The notes: generated by a model from the letters alone, not told the origin. Counted from the first letter of the stretch, positions 16,343 to 25,985 are shown. The stretch is DNA of 39,827 bases from Clostridiales bacterium (GCA_031275485.1 JAISOS010000081.1:1-39827); one strand, 5' to 3'. Numbers and translations: made by a program.

Positions 16343-17011
16343 ATGAACTTAAAAATAGCTCCGTCGATATTGTCGGCGGATTTTGCGAGGATAGGCGAGG
16401 AGGTCGAGTCCTTGGAGCGTTGCGGCGCGGATATCGTGCACTGCGACGTTATGGACGGCGTATTCGTGCCGAATATCACCTTCGGAATGCCGGTTGTAAA
16501 AGCCGTGAGAAAACACACCGCTCTGCCTCTCGACGTTCATCTTATGATTATTTCGCCCGAAAAATATATCGGCGCGTTTATCGATTCGGGCGCGGATTTC
16601 ATATCATTTCATACCGCCGCGACCGAAAAAACCGGTGAAATTATCGACGCAATCAAGGAGCGCGGCGTGAAGGCGGGGATAGCCTTAAATCCCGATATTC
16701 CGTTGTCGAGCGTCGAAAAATACATAGAAAAACTCGATATGCTACTGATTATGAGCGTGTACGCCGGGTTCGGAGGGCAGAAATTTATACCCGATTGCCT
16801 GAATAAGGTCAAAGAAGCCGTAAAATTAAAGGAACGCCTCAATAAAGACCTTATAATAGAGATAGACGGCGGCGTCAATTTGCAAAATATCGCGGAAATC
16901 GAGGCGGCGGGCGTCAATATCGCCGTTGTCGGAAGCTGCGTGTTCGGCGCGGCGGACAGAGGCGAATGTATTGCGAAACTGAAAGACGGCGGACAGAGGC
17001 GGATATTTTGA
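16343..17011 (+). CDS. rpe: Ribulose-phosphate 3-epimerase
   Basis: 222 residues, interconverting ribulose 5-phosphate and xylulose 5-phosphate in the pentose phosphate pathway. The TIM-barrel motifs are intact: APSILSADFARIGEEVE, HCDVMDGVFVPNITFG, DVHLMI, a metal-site HTAATEK, MSVYAGFGGQKFI and IDGGVN. GGAGGGTGAGG gives a good ribosome binding site. It is flanked by rsgA and thiN as in Bacillus. Confidence 0.96.
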   Translation: MNLKIAPSILSADFARIGEEVESLERCGADIVHCDVMDGVFVPNITFGMPVVKAVRKHTALPLDVHLMIISPEKYIGAFIDSGADFISFHTAATEKTGEIIDAIKERGVKAGIALNPDIPLSSVEKYIEKLDMLLIMSVYAGFGGQKFIPDCLNKVKEAVKLKERLNKDLIIEIDGGVNLQNIAEIEAAGVNIAVVGSCVFGAADRGECIAKLKDGGQRRIF

Positions 17012-17142
17012 TTTGAAAAGAACATAAATGTATGAAAAAGCATGGGAAAGCGGAATTAATACCGTAAAAGTGATAAAAACGCCCGAAAAGAGAAGCGCGT
17101 TAACGAATAGAAAAAGATAAAATACAAATACGGATATATACA

Positions 17143-17213
17143 GCGTTAAAGTTTTTTGGAAAGGGGTGCGGGGAAAAAGTCTTTTGTTCACAAAAGGTTT
17201 CCCTCGTGTAAAT
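17143..17213 (+). repeat. Dispersed palindromic repeat, copy 5
   Basis: GCGTTAAAGTTTTTTGGAAA, then an imperfect palindrome around CTTTTGTTCACAAAAGG (17181-17197) with arms GCGGGG/CCCTCG, then GTGTAAATTC. It ends 20 bases before the thiN ATG. Confidence 0.75.
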
Positions 17214-17233
17214 TCAAAAAAAGGAGAGGTAAT

Positions 17234-17857
17234 ATGAAAAAAAACGCCGCCGCCGTGATTCTGAACGGGCTTTACGCGCCGGAAAAAATCGCCGCCGCTT
17301 ATATCGCCGCCGCCGACGGGGGGTATAATCTTTTGAGGGAGCGCGGAATCGTTCCCGATATTATAATAGGCGACAACGATTCTCTGCGGAATCCGTCCGA
17401 CGTTCCGCCGGGCGTTAAGAGGCTGAACTTTCCGTCCGATAAGGATATGACGGACGGCGAACTGGCGCTGAGACACGTCGCGGGGGCGGGCTTCAAAAAC
17501 ATCCGCATATACGGCGCGCTCGGCGGACGCGCCGACCATGCCGAATCGAATTTGGCTCTCCTCTGCCTTGCGGAACGCTTGGGAGCGCGCGCCGCGATAG
17601 AGGACGGGAATACCGAAATTCATTATCTCGGCGGACGGTTCAAGACCTTTTCCGCGCATATTCCGAGAAATATTTCGGTATCAGTAGTACCTTTTTATTC
17701 ATTCGCGCATATAATAAGTACAAAAGGGCTGAAATATCCCGTACGCGATACGCGTCTTTTTAAATATTCCTCTCTCGGTATGTCGAATCGTTCCGTCGAC
17801 GAGAACGTCGAGGTGAATATCTCGAAGGGCTGCGCCCTTATTTTTATTAATTTTTAG
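17234..17857 (+). CDS. thiN: Thiamine pyrophosphokinase
   Basis: 207 residues, making thiamine diphosphate from thiamine and ATP. Conserved features: AAADGGYNLL, PDIIIGDNDSL (Asp cluster for Mg-ATP), FPSDKDMTDGELAL and GALGGRADHAESNL. The C-terminal thiamine-binding half includes KGLKYPV and GMSNRSV. The ATG at 17234 has AAGGAGAGG immediately upstream (17221-17229); an in-frame extension to 17156 runs through the palindromic repeat and is rejected. Confidence 0.94.
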   Translation: MKKNAAAVILNGLYAPEKIAAAYIAAADGGYNLLRERGIVPDIIIGDNDSLRNPSDVPPGVKRLNFPSDKDMTDGELALRHVAGAGFKNIRIYGALGGRADHAESNLALLCLAERLGARAAIEDGNTEIHYLGGRFKTFSAHIPRNISVSVVPFYSFAHIISTKGLKYPVRDTRLFKYSSLGMSNRSVDENVEVNISKGCALIFINF

Positions 17858-18732
17858 GGAGAATATACGGTTATGCGCATTATTTGTATTAAACCGCCAA
17901 GGTTTATTAAATCCTTTCTTAAGCTTTTTTTTAAGCGGAAAACATAATATTATTTTTTAGAAAAGTTTGCGCGGGGGTCTTTTGTAAACTTATCGGATGC
18001 GGCGGTAAAAAATTCGCGGCGGCGAGGACGCGTCTTTATTCACGGATATTTCGACAAGAAGCTTGCCGCAGTCTGAGCCGCGTCCGCGTTTTTTTATATA
18101 CGTAACGGCGGCGTAAAAAGGTATAAACGATAATACGGACGGCGGTATAAATAACGCGGAAAACGCCGAAACGAAGAAACGCAAAACCGTAAAGATAGAA
18201 ACGGTTACGGCGTGTTTTTTTGTAGCGAAAATCCGCCGTCTTTCCGCAAAACGCCCGTTTGCCGCCGCTGTCTTAGGAACTTTTCCCGCATACTTTTTCA
18301 AAAATTGTAGCGTTTTTGCGGTTTTATTCAAACAAAATACTGCGGCTACGCCTTTTGCAAAAGTCGCGCTTTAAATAAAGTGAAAATCCGCGCGCATAAG
18401 TCGAAGCGAACGTCTTTACGCATTTTTCGCGGCTTTAATCGTTCTTTTTTTTGTTAGCGGTCCCGCTGAAAATTTTCGAAAAACATCGTGAAAGCCGCAA
18501 AAATCCCGTCCGTAAATACGCGTTACTATTTTACGCGTACGGTTTTTAAGTTTTTTCGCCTTTTGCCGTTTATTTTACGGGCGGCTTGCGCGTCTTTGCC
18601 GTTTTTCTTGGATCACCGAAACGTCATATACCGCCGAAACGTTAGGCAAAATCCAAGCGTCTTCAAGGCTTGACAGGTTTATAAAATCATTCGAGGATTC
18701 CAAATCTAATACCCAATGTGCAATAGGACACA

Positions 18733-18776
18733 AATCTCCGCAAGCCTAAAAAACAGGTTTCGCGGAGGATTTTTTT
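18733..18776 (+). terminator. Hairpin with T-run in the thiN/surface-protein gap
   Basis: The AATCTCCGC segment pairs with GCGGAGGATT (one bulge), with an inner GCCT/AGG contact, followed by a run of Ts to 18776. It is a terminator by shape. No gene ends just upstream, so it may end a non-coding transcript or a long thiN 3' tail. Confidence 0.5.
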
Positions 18777-18808
18777 ACCCTGCGCGTAAATAGTCCTTGA
18801 CAACACAG

Positions 18809-18880
18809 TCTAAAGTTTTTTCAGGAAATGACGCGCCGCGGAAACCTTTTGTTCGCGACAAAGGTTTCCGCGGCGTAAAT
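18809..18880 (+). repeat. Dispersed palindromic repeat, copy 6
   Basis: TCTAAAGTTTTTTCAGGAAA, then perfect 16-bp arms at 18834-18849 and 18860-18875 (core CGCGGAAACCTTT and its complement), then GTAAAT. Confidence 0.8.
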
Positions 18881-18965
18881 CTTACAGAATCTTAATAAGC
18901 TTTTCCGAAAATAATTAAAAATAATTCAAAAAAAACCCTTTTCAGAAAAAAATCTTTTTTGACTT

Positions 18966-18993
18966 TTGACATAAGTCTTGCTATCATTAATAT
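18966..18993 (+). promoter_or_regulatory. Promoter of the large surface protein
   Basis: TTGACA (18966-18971), 16 bases, TAATAT (18988-18993). The GGAGG ribosome binding site (19010-19014) and ATG (19021) follow closely. Confidence 0.65.
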
Positions 18994-19020
18994 ACTTTTT
19001 GTTTCTATCGGAGGTATATA

Positions 19021-22000
19021 ATGAAAAAATCAAAAGCGGCGTTGTTTATTTGCGCTTTTCTGTTTGCCGTATGCGGCAATACCGCAAGCGTATACGGCGC
19101 GGCATACGGAATAAGCGAAAGCATATACGGCATTTCCGGAAACGCGTACGGAGTTCCCGAAAACGCATATGCCGCGGCGGAAAACGCGAACGGTGCGGCA
19201 TACGGCGTTGCCGAAAACGCGAACGGCGAGGCTTCGGCTTCGGATATAAATACCGATTGGTACGATCCCGCCGCCGCCGTATATTACATAGACGGAATCG
19301 CGGCTCTTAAAGGGCTTGCCGCCCTTGTGAACGGAGGGACGGATTTTTGCGGCAAGACAGCCGTATTGACGGAGGACATAGAAGAAACCGTAGATTTTAC
19401 AATCGGCGCGGCGGGCAGACCGTTTTCGGGCGCGTTCGACGGCGGCGAAAACCGCGCGCGGATCGCCGCGCCCCTGTTTTTCGAGCTACGGGACGCGGAG
19501 GTCAAAAACCTGTTTTTGAGCGCGCAAATCGTGGACGGCAAAAATGAAAACCGCGGAATGCTCGCCAATTCGGTTTACGGCTCCGTAATACGGGATACCG
19601 CCGTCGATATGCGCTACGTCAACGACGGCAATACGGGCAATTTCGGGGGCATAACCGCCCTCGCCGTCAATTCGACGATAGAGAATTGCGCCGTGACTGG
19701 AGCCGTCAAAAAGGAGGACGGCGCGGTCGGCGGAATTGCCGCCGCCGCCGAGAACAGCTCGGTTTTGAACTGTTATAACGGCGCGTCGATAGAGGTATCG
19801 TATCTGCGCGGATACGCGATAGGCGGCGTCGTCGGAAAAGCGTCCGGAGGCGTAATTTCTTCGTGCACGAACTACGCGGAGATACGGCTCGCGCCGTTTT
19901 TTGGCGGCGGCGCGGATGCGGACGGCGCGGCGGGGGCGATCGCGGGCATTATAGAGGACGGCGTTTTATTTGAAAAAAACCGGCATATAAAGGGGCTTGC
20001 CGCCGTCGGCGCGGGCGGGGACTTAGCCGGCGCGGAAGCGCACGACGCGGAAACGATGAAAAGCGCGGCGTTTTTGGATCTCTTAAACGCCGAAAAGGAG
20101 CTTTTTCGCTCCGACATAGAGCTCGACGGCTATACGCTGAACGGCGGCTTTCCGATTTTTAAATTCCAAACGCCGAGGCCTGTAATCGTTTTTCAAAAAT
20201 ACCGGAACGGAAGCGTAAAGGCGAACGGCGAGACCGTAGTGAAAAATTTCAAGACCGCCTTCGGCGCGCGAACCGAATTCCGCGTGGAAGCGGATAGATA
20301 CTATAAAATCTCCGCCGTAGAGTGGGGCGGCGAGAGCATAGCGTTGGAGAATATATACGCCTTTACCTTTGTAACCGGCGAAATATACGAAAGAACCGTT
20401 CTCGCCGTGAGGTTCGAAAGGGAAATGCGGACGGCTGAGCTCGGCGGCGTTTTCGCGTCAAAGGTCTACGACGGCACGACGGCGGCGGGAATAGCCGACA
20501 TTACGCTCGGCGAAAGGGGATTATACGTGATAAATCCGTATTTCGAAAACGACGACATATATGTCGCGAACGGTTTCGGCGGCGGCGACCCGATAAAGGC
20601 GGTTTTCGCGTCGCCCTACGCGGACGCGCCGGGTCAGCGACTAATATTGAGGAATGTGAAGTTCGGCGGGAACGCCGCCGAATATTACGCGCTACCCGAC
20701 GAATTCCGGATATTCGGCGCGGAGATAAAAAAGGCACCGCTGTCGCTAAGCTACGGCGGCTTTAACGAAAACGGAATTTTCACGCCCGGAACGGCGTCGT
20801 CCGTATACGGCGAGGAAATCACGGAGGACAAGTATTTCGGCTTTTCGGTAAGCGACGCGGGGCTTATGCTCTCGGGGAATTTATACGTGGAAATCGCACT
20901 TCCAGACGGCTCGTTCCGACCGCTTGAAAGGGGCGAAGTACTTCCCGCAGGCTTATACACCCTGCGCCCGAACGGATTGCAAGCCTTAAACTACGACATA
21001 ACCTTTGAGGAATGCGCGCTGACCGTCGAAAAGAGGCGGCTTACGGCGGACTTCGGCTATGCGGAGACCGAGTACGGCGCTCCGCCCGTCTTTCAATTCG
21101 TTTTTTCAAACTTCGCGGCGGGCGAGGACGAGAGCGTATTGCTGTCGCCGCCCGTGTTGGGAGAAAGAATTCTGCTCGCGGGCACGCACAGATTGTGTCT
21201 GACGGGAGGATATGCCGATAATTACGAGATAGTCAATTTAGAGGGTGAAATTAAGGTCAATAAAAAAGCGGCGAACGTGACGATAGACGGCGGGCAATTC
21301 AAGATTTACGGCGACGGCGAGCCGGTTCTGACCGGGCAATCGCCCGATTTTTGCTACGGCGACGCGGTTTTCTTCGGCAGGCTACCGGGCGAGAACGCGG
21401 CGCGGTATGCATACGCGGGCTATGCGATAATCGGCGCGGACGGCGGCGACGTAACCGAATGCTACGAAACGAGCGTATTAAATCCCGACGAGAAATTCGA
21501 GATAAGACGGCGGGAGCTGACCGTTACGGCCGAAGATATTACCGTCGTATACGGCGCTGTGCCGTCCTATAAATTTTCCTATTTCAACCTCGCGCCGGGC
21601 GACACGGGGAGCGTTATATCCGCGCTGAAAGCGCGCGTATACGGAGAAAACGACGCGCGGAATCCCGTCGATGGAATTCTGAGCGCGGGAAATTACGCGA
21701 TTATGCCCTACGGCGGCGTCAACGACAACTATATCATATCCTACGGCGGCGGCAGGCTGACCGTCGAAAAAGCCGCGCTACAATTCGCCGTAAAAAATAC
21801 GCGCATAATATACGGCGGGGAAATATCGTGCGAATACGCCGTGTCGGGCTTTAAATACAATCAAAACGAAAGCGTAATAGACTTTAGCGGTATGAGATTC
21901 ATAGTTTTGGACGTAACGGACGGCGGCAGACCCGATGCGGGCGAGTACGGGTTTTACGCGGACGGACTTAACGCGGAAAATTACCGTTTCATATACGGGA

Positions 22001-23445
22001 CGGGAATTTTGACCGTTGAAAAGGCGCCGCTTACCGTCCGCATAAAAAATCCGGTCGAAACCGAGTACGGGAGCGCGCCCGAGTTCGAATACGGATTCGA
22101 GGGCTTCGCCGAGGGAGACGGAATTGAAGGACAGCTCGAGGAATTAAGGGCGGATTACGCGTCGACGGCGGCGTTTCAAACCGCCGTGCCGTACGCGAAA
22201 GCGCGGAATTACAGCCTGACATTCATAGGGAACACCCTGAAAATAAACCCTAAACCGATTACAATCACGGGCGTTTCCGTCGCCGACAAGCTATGCGACG
22301 GGAGCGCGGACGCGGAAATAATCGGCGCGCCGACGCTTACGGAAACGGTCTACGGCGACGTGCTACGCCTTGCGGGGACGCTTAAAGCGAAGTTTATTTC
22401 GACGGTAGCGGGGGTAAACGTGCCCGTAGAGCTTAGCGGCGTTCGTATCGAGGGAGATAACGCCGCTATGTACTCGTTTACATTGCCGCGTCTTTACGGC
22501 AATATCTCGGTTGACGCGCTTGAAGCGAACGGCGTAAAGGTCAAAACGGACGGACTTATCGCCGCGAACGGCGCGCTGATCGTCAATGTGATAGGCGATC
22601 TTTCCGGTGTAAAAAATAAAATCAAAAAGAGCTTGGGCAATAAACGGGTGTATTACGCGGCGGATATTTTCATAACGGCTGACGGCGGTAATTCAAATGT
22701 CGGGAAGTATTACATATATATACCGATAACCGACGGGTTTAACGTGAAAAATTTGAAGGCGGCGGCGGACGGAGGCGACGGCGTATTCAAAGAGGTCGAA
22801 ACCTATATAGAGAACGGCTTTATCGTTGTCGAGAGCGAATATTTGGGGCGTGTCGCACTGATAAAGGACGACAATACGTTCGCGTTTTTGGCGCTTGCCG
22901 CGCTATTGATCGCGGCTTGCTCGGTCATAGTCTTTTTGCGGTTCGGCGGACGTAAGGGCGCGGTTTGCAAAGCGGGCGCAGGGTCGGATTCCGGTGCGAA
23001 AAAGGTAAATATAATCGGCGAATTAAAAGCATATTTTGCGGAAGCGAAAAGCGGACGCGAAACGGCTGCGGGGAATAATACGGACGCGAAAGGCGGACGC
23101 GTAATCGGCACGGGTATAGTAAACGAATACGGAATCGGCGCGGATACGGAAAGAGGGCGTGAAATTATCGCGGACGGATTAAAAAATTCGGAGGGTATAG
23201 GCGACGCGGAATACGAGGAGGCGATAAGAGAGGCGGTCGAGGACGGAGCGACGCGGGTGGCGGATATTTCCGCGCGGAATCCGGAGCGGACGGGAGATAT
23301 TGCCGAGCCCGGTTTTGCGCGAACGGATAAAAATCTTTTTGAACCGAATCCGGAACGAAGAGAAGATATTTTCGATGAAAATTCTGAGGAAAACGAAGAT
23401 ATTTTCGAGGAGAGCGATCGGGAAAACGACGATATAGATTCCTAG
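19021..23445 (+). CDS. Large secreted, membrane-anchored protein with GLUG-like, YDG and MBG repeats
   Basis: 1474 residues. An N-terminal signal peptide (about 1-27, KKSKAALFICAFLFAVCG) is followed by a Tyr-Gly/Glu-Asn-Ala repeat stretch (about 27-72: AYGVPENAYAAAENANG). A beta-helix-like GLUG region (about 180-325) contains GGIAAAAENSSVLNCYNG and GGVVGKASGGVISSCTNYAE. A YDG-type domain follows (about 470-580, ASKVYDGTTAAGIADI), then about six MBG-type modules (about 590-1080), each with a YG...F.Y..F pattern such as VVYGAVPSYKFSYFN and TEYGSAPEFEYGFEGF. A second YDG-like module comes next (ADKLCDGSADAEIIG). One membrane helix (about 1285-1306, FAFLALAALLIAACSVIVFL) is followed by a charged tail of about 165 residues with repeated acidic-DIF words. 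There is no LPXTG. It is likely a cell-surface adhesin-like or structural protein; the ligand is unknown. Confidence 0.85.
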   Translation: MKKSKAALFICAFLFAVCGNTASVYGAAYGISESIYGISGNAYGVPENAYAAAENANGAAYGVAENANGEASASDINTDWYDPAAAVYYIDGIAALKGLAALVNGGTDFCGKTAVLTEDIEETVDFTIGAAGRPFSGAFDGGENRARIAAPLFFELRDAEVKNLFLSAQIVDGKNENRGMLANSVYGSVIRDTAVDMRYVNDGNTGNFGGITALAVNSTIENCAVTGAVKKEDGAVGGIAAAAENSSVLNCYNGASIEVSYLRGYAIGGVVGKASGGVISSCTNYAEIRLAPFFGGGADADGAAGAIAGIIEDGVLFEKNRHIKGLAAVGAGGDLAGAEAHDAETMKSAAFLDLLNAEKELFRSDIELDGYTLNGGFPIFKFQTPRPVIVFQKYRNGSVKANGETVVKNFKTAFGARTEFRVEADRYYKISAVEWGGESIALENIYAFTFVTGEIYERTVLAVRFEREMRTAELGGVFASKVYDGTTAAGIADITLGERGLYVINPYFENDDIYVANGFGGGDPIKAVFASPYADAPGQRLILRNVKFGGNAAEYYALPDEFRIFGAEIKKAPLSLSYGGFNENGIFTPGTASSVYGEEITEDKYFGFSVSDAGLMLSGNLYVEIALPDGSFRPLERGEVLPAGLYTLRPNGLQALNYDITFEECALTVEKRRLTADFGYAETEYGAPPVFQFVFSNFAAGEDESVLLSPPVLGERILLAGTHRLCLTGGYADNYEIVNLEGEIKVNKKAANVTIDGGQFKIYGDGEPVLTGQSPDFCYGDAVFFGRLPGENAARYAYAGYAIIGADGGDVTECYETSVLNPDEKFEIRRRELTVTAEDITVVYGAVPSYKFSYFNLAPGDTGSVISALKARVYGENDARNPVDGILSAGNYAIMPYGGVNDNYIISYGGGRLTVEKAALQFAVKNTRIIYGGEISCEYAVSGFKYNQNESVIDFSGMRFIVLDVTDGGRPDAGEYGFYADGLNAENYRFIYGTGILTVEKAPLTVRIKNPVETEYGSAPEFEYGFEGFAEGDGIEGQLEELRADYASTAAFQTAVPYAKARNYSLTFIGNTLKINPKPITITGVSVADKLCDGSADAEIIGAPTLTETVYGDVLRLAGTLKAKFISTVAGVNVPVELSGVRIEGDNAAMYSFTLPRLYGNISVDALEANGVKVKTDGLIAANGALIVNVIGDLSGVKNKIKKSLGNKRVYYAADIFITADGGNSNVGKYYIYIPITDGFNVKNLKAAADGGDGVFKEVETYIENGFIVVESEYLGRVALIKDDNTFAFLALAALLIAACSVIVFLRFGGRKGAVCKAGAGSDSGAKKVNIIGELKAYFAEAKSGRETAAGNNTDAKGGRVIGTGIVNEYGIGADTERGREIIADGLKNSEGIGDAEYEEAIREAVEDGATRVADISARNPERTGDIAEPGFARTDKNLFEPNPERREDIFDENSEENEDIFEESDRENDDIDS

Positions 23446-23499
23446 TAAAAACGCCGAAAAACGCGCTAAAATTTTGAAATAATAAATTCCCGTAATATT

Positions 23500-23533
23500 C
23501 CCGTCGCCGCAAGAATATAATTTGGGCGACGGG
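23500..23533 (+). promoter_or_regulatory. GC-rich hairpin overlapping the ribosome binding site of the next gene
   Basis: CCCGTCGCC (23500-23508) is fully complementary to GGCGACGGG (23525-23533). The last three Gs are also the start of the GGGAG ribosome binding site (23531-23535) of the gene at 23543, and ATTTTT follows. It could be a terminator for the surface-protein gene, a translation-blocking structure, or both. Confidence 0.55.
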
Positions 23534-23542
23534 AGTATTTTT

Positions 23543-23929
23543 ATGAATAGAATTAAAATCGACAAGGGATTTGTTATCGACGTTTTGCGCTCCGCGCTGA
23601 TTGCGCTGATAGTTTCGATAATTTTAATAATCGCTTTCGCGTTCGTTTTGAACGCGCTTGATTTGAGCGGCGCGGTAATCGACGCGGTGAACGGCGCCGT
23701 CAAGCTGATAAGCATACTTGCGGGCGCGTTTTTCGGCGTAAAAAACCTTGATAAAGGCGTCTTAAAGGGCGTTTTTATCGGGCTGATTTTTCTGTTGCTC
23801 AGCGTTCTGCTTATGAAAGTCTTTAACGCCGAACTCAAAGCGCCGCCGTTCACCGCGCTCAACGTATGCCTCTCCGTGCTATTCGGAGCCGTTTCAGGCA
23901 TTTTCGCCGTGAATTTCAAGAAAAGATAG
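23543..23929 (+). CDS. Small polytopic membrane protein of the TIGR04086 type
   Basis: 128 residues with about four hydrophobic helices (LIALIVSIILIIAFAFVL; LISILAGAFFGVKN; FIGLIFLLLSVLLM; LFGAVSGIFAVNF), beginning MNRIKIDKGFVIDVLRSAL. Length, helix spacing and the Gly-rich third and fourth helices fit the TIGR04086 family of Firmicutes membrane proteins, whose function is unknown. The ATG at 23543 is supported by GGGAG seven bases upstream; an in-frame start at 23522 lies inside the hairpin and is less likely. The upstream hairpin may control its translation. Confidence 0.7.
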   Translation: MNRIKIDKGFVIDVLRSALIALIVSIILIIAFAFVLNALDLSGAVIDAVNGAVKLISILAGAFFGVKNLDKGVLKGVFIGLIFLLLSVLLMKVFNAELKAPPFTALNVCLSVLFGAVSGIFAVNFKKR

Positions 23930-24622
23930 AGGTATACCGGAGGGTACTTTTCTCTTTTTTCAGAGATTATACGCGGGATGTCTTTTTTGAGAAATTGGGA
24001 TTTGCGCGGGAGGCAAAGCGGTCCGCGTCATTGTTATTCAGAAAAAACGGCGTTTTTAATTAAATAGGTCGCCGCGTTTAAAAGTGCGAATATATTTCAC
24101 AAAGAACATAGTTGCGGCGTTAGGCTTGTACGGAACCGTATAAGATATTAAAATTTGTGGGAAAGGGACGCGGAAAAAGCCTTTTGTAAACAAAAGGCTT
24201 TTTTCGCGTAAATATCAATTTTTTTAAAAAATCCCCCCTCCGTATAATCTTTTTAGAGATAAAAAAATAGAGAATTGTGCGGTTTAGGGATAAAATCGCG
24301 GCTTTTTCTTAGACTAAGAATAATAAACCTGCCGCGCTGACGGCGTTTTTCAGGCTTATTTACGTCGTTTTATTCTAACGTAACGCTACCGCGCGTAATT
24401 GAAAGGCATCGTAAAAACGGAAAAATATTCTGAAAAACCGCCCGTTACCGTTTACGCGAACGCACCCTAAGACGACGAACCGGCGGGTTTGGGTATCATA
24501 ATCTAAGAAATCATCGCGTTATCGTCCGCCGCGGCGCATTATAATCTAAGCGGTGGACGGCAAACGTATTTAAACGGTTTCAATCTGGAATTTCAAACTG
24601 CAAGCAATCGGGAGAAAATCGT
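23930..24622. other. Intergenic region before spoIVB
   Basis: 693 bases without a convincing gene. It holds palindromic repeat copy 7 (about 24148-24213). TATAATCTAAG occurs at about 24497 and 24539, both possible -10 elements. No sporulation sigma-factor promoter could be assigned with confidence. Confidence 0.55.
24148..24213 (+). repeat. Dispersed palindromic repeat, copy 7
   Basis: AAATTTGTGGGAAAGGGACG, then 19-bp arms at 24169-24187 and 24190-24208 with one mismatch (core AAAAAGCCTTTTGT and its complement), then GTAAAT. The arms have changed together from GGTTT to GGCTT, keeping the hairpin. Confidence 0.8.
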
Positions 24623-25936
24623 ATGAAGAAAAAAAATTTTGGCGTAATACTGCTGGCGCTTTTTGCTGCGGCGGCTCTTATCGTGTCGGTAAACGGCGGG
24701 ACGGAGCGCTTGAAGATTTCGGCGGCGGATTTATTAGGAAACGCGGAGAGCGAAACCGCGTTTAACTTGGAAAAGACGGAGAATAAAGGGGCGGTGCGTT
24801 TGAGCGTTATAAGCGATAAGACTTCGTTGTATTCCGGCGATACGGGAGATAAAGAAAGCTCGCCTTTGTTCGGCGGGCGCGCCTTCGCGGCGGTTCCAAA
24901 ATTCGCGCGAGAGAGACCGTTCGATATCAAGAAAATTTCAGGCGGCATAAAAAAATTTATCGGCGGCTTCAAGGAGCGCGGTCGCGGCTCCGCCGGCTCG
25001 AAGAACGAGATAAGCTATGAGGACGTATATATCGGCGGCTTGCCTATAGGCATTTCTCTGAATACGGACGGGCTGATCATAACGGGCAAAAACGACGTAA
25101 TAACCAAAACGGGCGTGGTCTCGCCCGCCGCGAGGTCGAACATTATGAGCGGCGATATTCTAATGTTTATAAACGACGCCAGAATCTCAAAGCCCGACGA
25201 CATATCCGCCGCGCTGAAAAAGAACAAGGGCGAGGAGGTCGTGCTGAAGCTACGACGCGGAAAAATCGAATTTTCCGAAAGGGTTGCGCCGGCGGAGGAT
25301 TCGCTGACGGGAGCGCGGCGGCTCGGCTTAATAGTCAAAACCGACCTTATGGGGATAGGCACGTTAACGTTTGTCAAAAACGATATGCGCTACGGCGCGC
25401 TGGGACATCAAATTACGGACGCGGAAACGGGCTTAAAAGACCTAAACGACGGCGATATTTACGAATGCACGATAATAGGCATAATCAAGGGCGAACGCAA
25501 CAGAGCGGGCGAGCTGAGAGGGCTTATCGACAAGAACGGCGGAAGTCTCGGAACCATAGACAAAAACAATCATTTCGGTATTTTCGGCACGGCGGCGAAC
25601 CGATTGACCGAAAATCTTGAAAAAATTTCCGTGGGCAGTAAGTACGCCGTCAAGCCCGGCAGAGCGTACATTAGAACGACAGTCGCGGGAGAAACGTCGC
25701 AGTTATATGAAATCGAAATAATTAAGACTAATTTTCAGGGGGATAAAAGCGAAAAAGGTATGATAATCAGAGTCACGGATGAAAATCTTCTGAAGATTAC
25801 GGGCGGGATTTTACAGGGGATGAGCGGCAGTCCGATTATTCAGGACGGGAAACTCGTGGGCGCGGTCACGCACGTCTTTATCAACGACCCGTCGAAAGGC
25901 TACGGTATGTATATCGATTGGATGCTAAACGAATAA
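24623..25936 (+). CDS. spoIVB: SpoIVB sporulation signalling serine protease
   Basis: 437 residues. SpoIVB is secreted into the space between the forespore membranes and cleaves SpoIVFA to trigger sigma-K activation. An N-terminal membrane segment (about 5-25, FGVILLALFAAAALIVSV) is followed by a PDZ domain (about 140-215, VSPAARSNIMSGDILMFIND) and the SpoIVB peptidase domain with the histidine of YGALGHQITD (H262) and the serine of GMSGSP (S401). Length and motifs are normal. recN and spo0A, the usual neighbours, are not adjacent. Its presence suggests a spore-forming lineage. Confidence 0.95.
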   Translation: MKKKNFGVILLALFAAAALIVSVNGGTERLKISAADLLGNAESETAFNLEKTENKGAVRLSVISDKTSLYSGDTGDKESSPLFGGRAFAAVPKFARERPFDIKKISGGIKKFIGGFKERGRGSAGSKNEISYEDVYIGGLPIGISLNTDGLIITGKNDVITKTGVVSPAARSNIMSGDILMFINDARISKPDDISAALKKNKGEEVVLKLRRGKIEFSERVAPAEDSLTGARRLGLIVKTDLMGIGTLTFVKNDMRYGALGHQITDAETGLKDLNDGDIYECTIIGIIKGERNRAGELRGLIDKNGGSLGTIDKNNHFGIFGTAANRLTENLEKISVGSKYAVKPGRAYIRTTVAGETSQLYEIEIIKTNFQGDKSEKGMIIRVTDENLLKITGGILQGMSGSPIIQDGKLVGAVTHVFINDPSKGYGMYIDWMLNE

Positions 25937-25985
25937 ACGGGCGCGCATAATAATACCGTTATAAAAAAGCGTCCGAAATCTATCG

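Larger units (their letters stand above)
17858..19020. other. Long intergenic region
   Basis: 1163 bases in which I find no supportable gene; the longest open frames lack ribosome binding sites and start with TTG or GTG. It holds a possible left-half palindromic repeat (about 17952-17990), a hairpin with a seven-T tail (18733-18776), palindromic repeat copy 6 (18809-18880) and the promoter of the large surface protein (18966-18993). Confidence 0.6.

Noticed and set aside
17990-18331. Minus-strand frame encoding a possible small membrane protein
   Set aside because: It starts with TTG, has no ribosome binding site, and its composition matches the AT/GC pattern of the surrounding non-coding DNA. 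No family is recognised.
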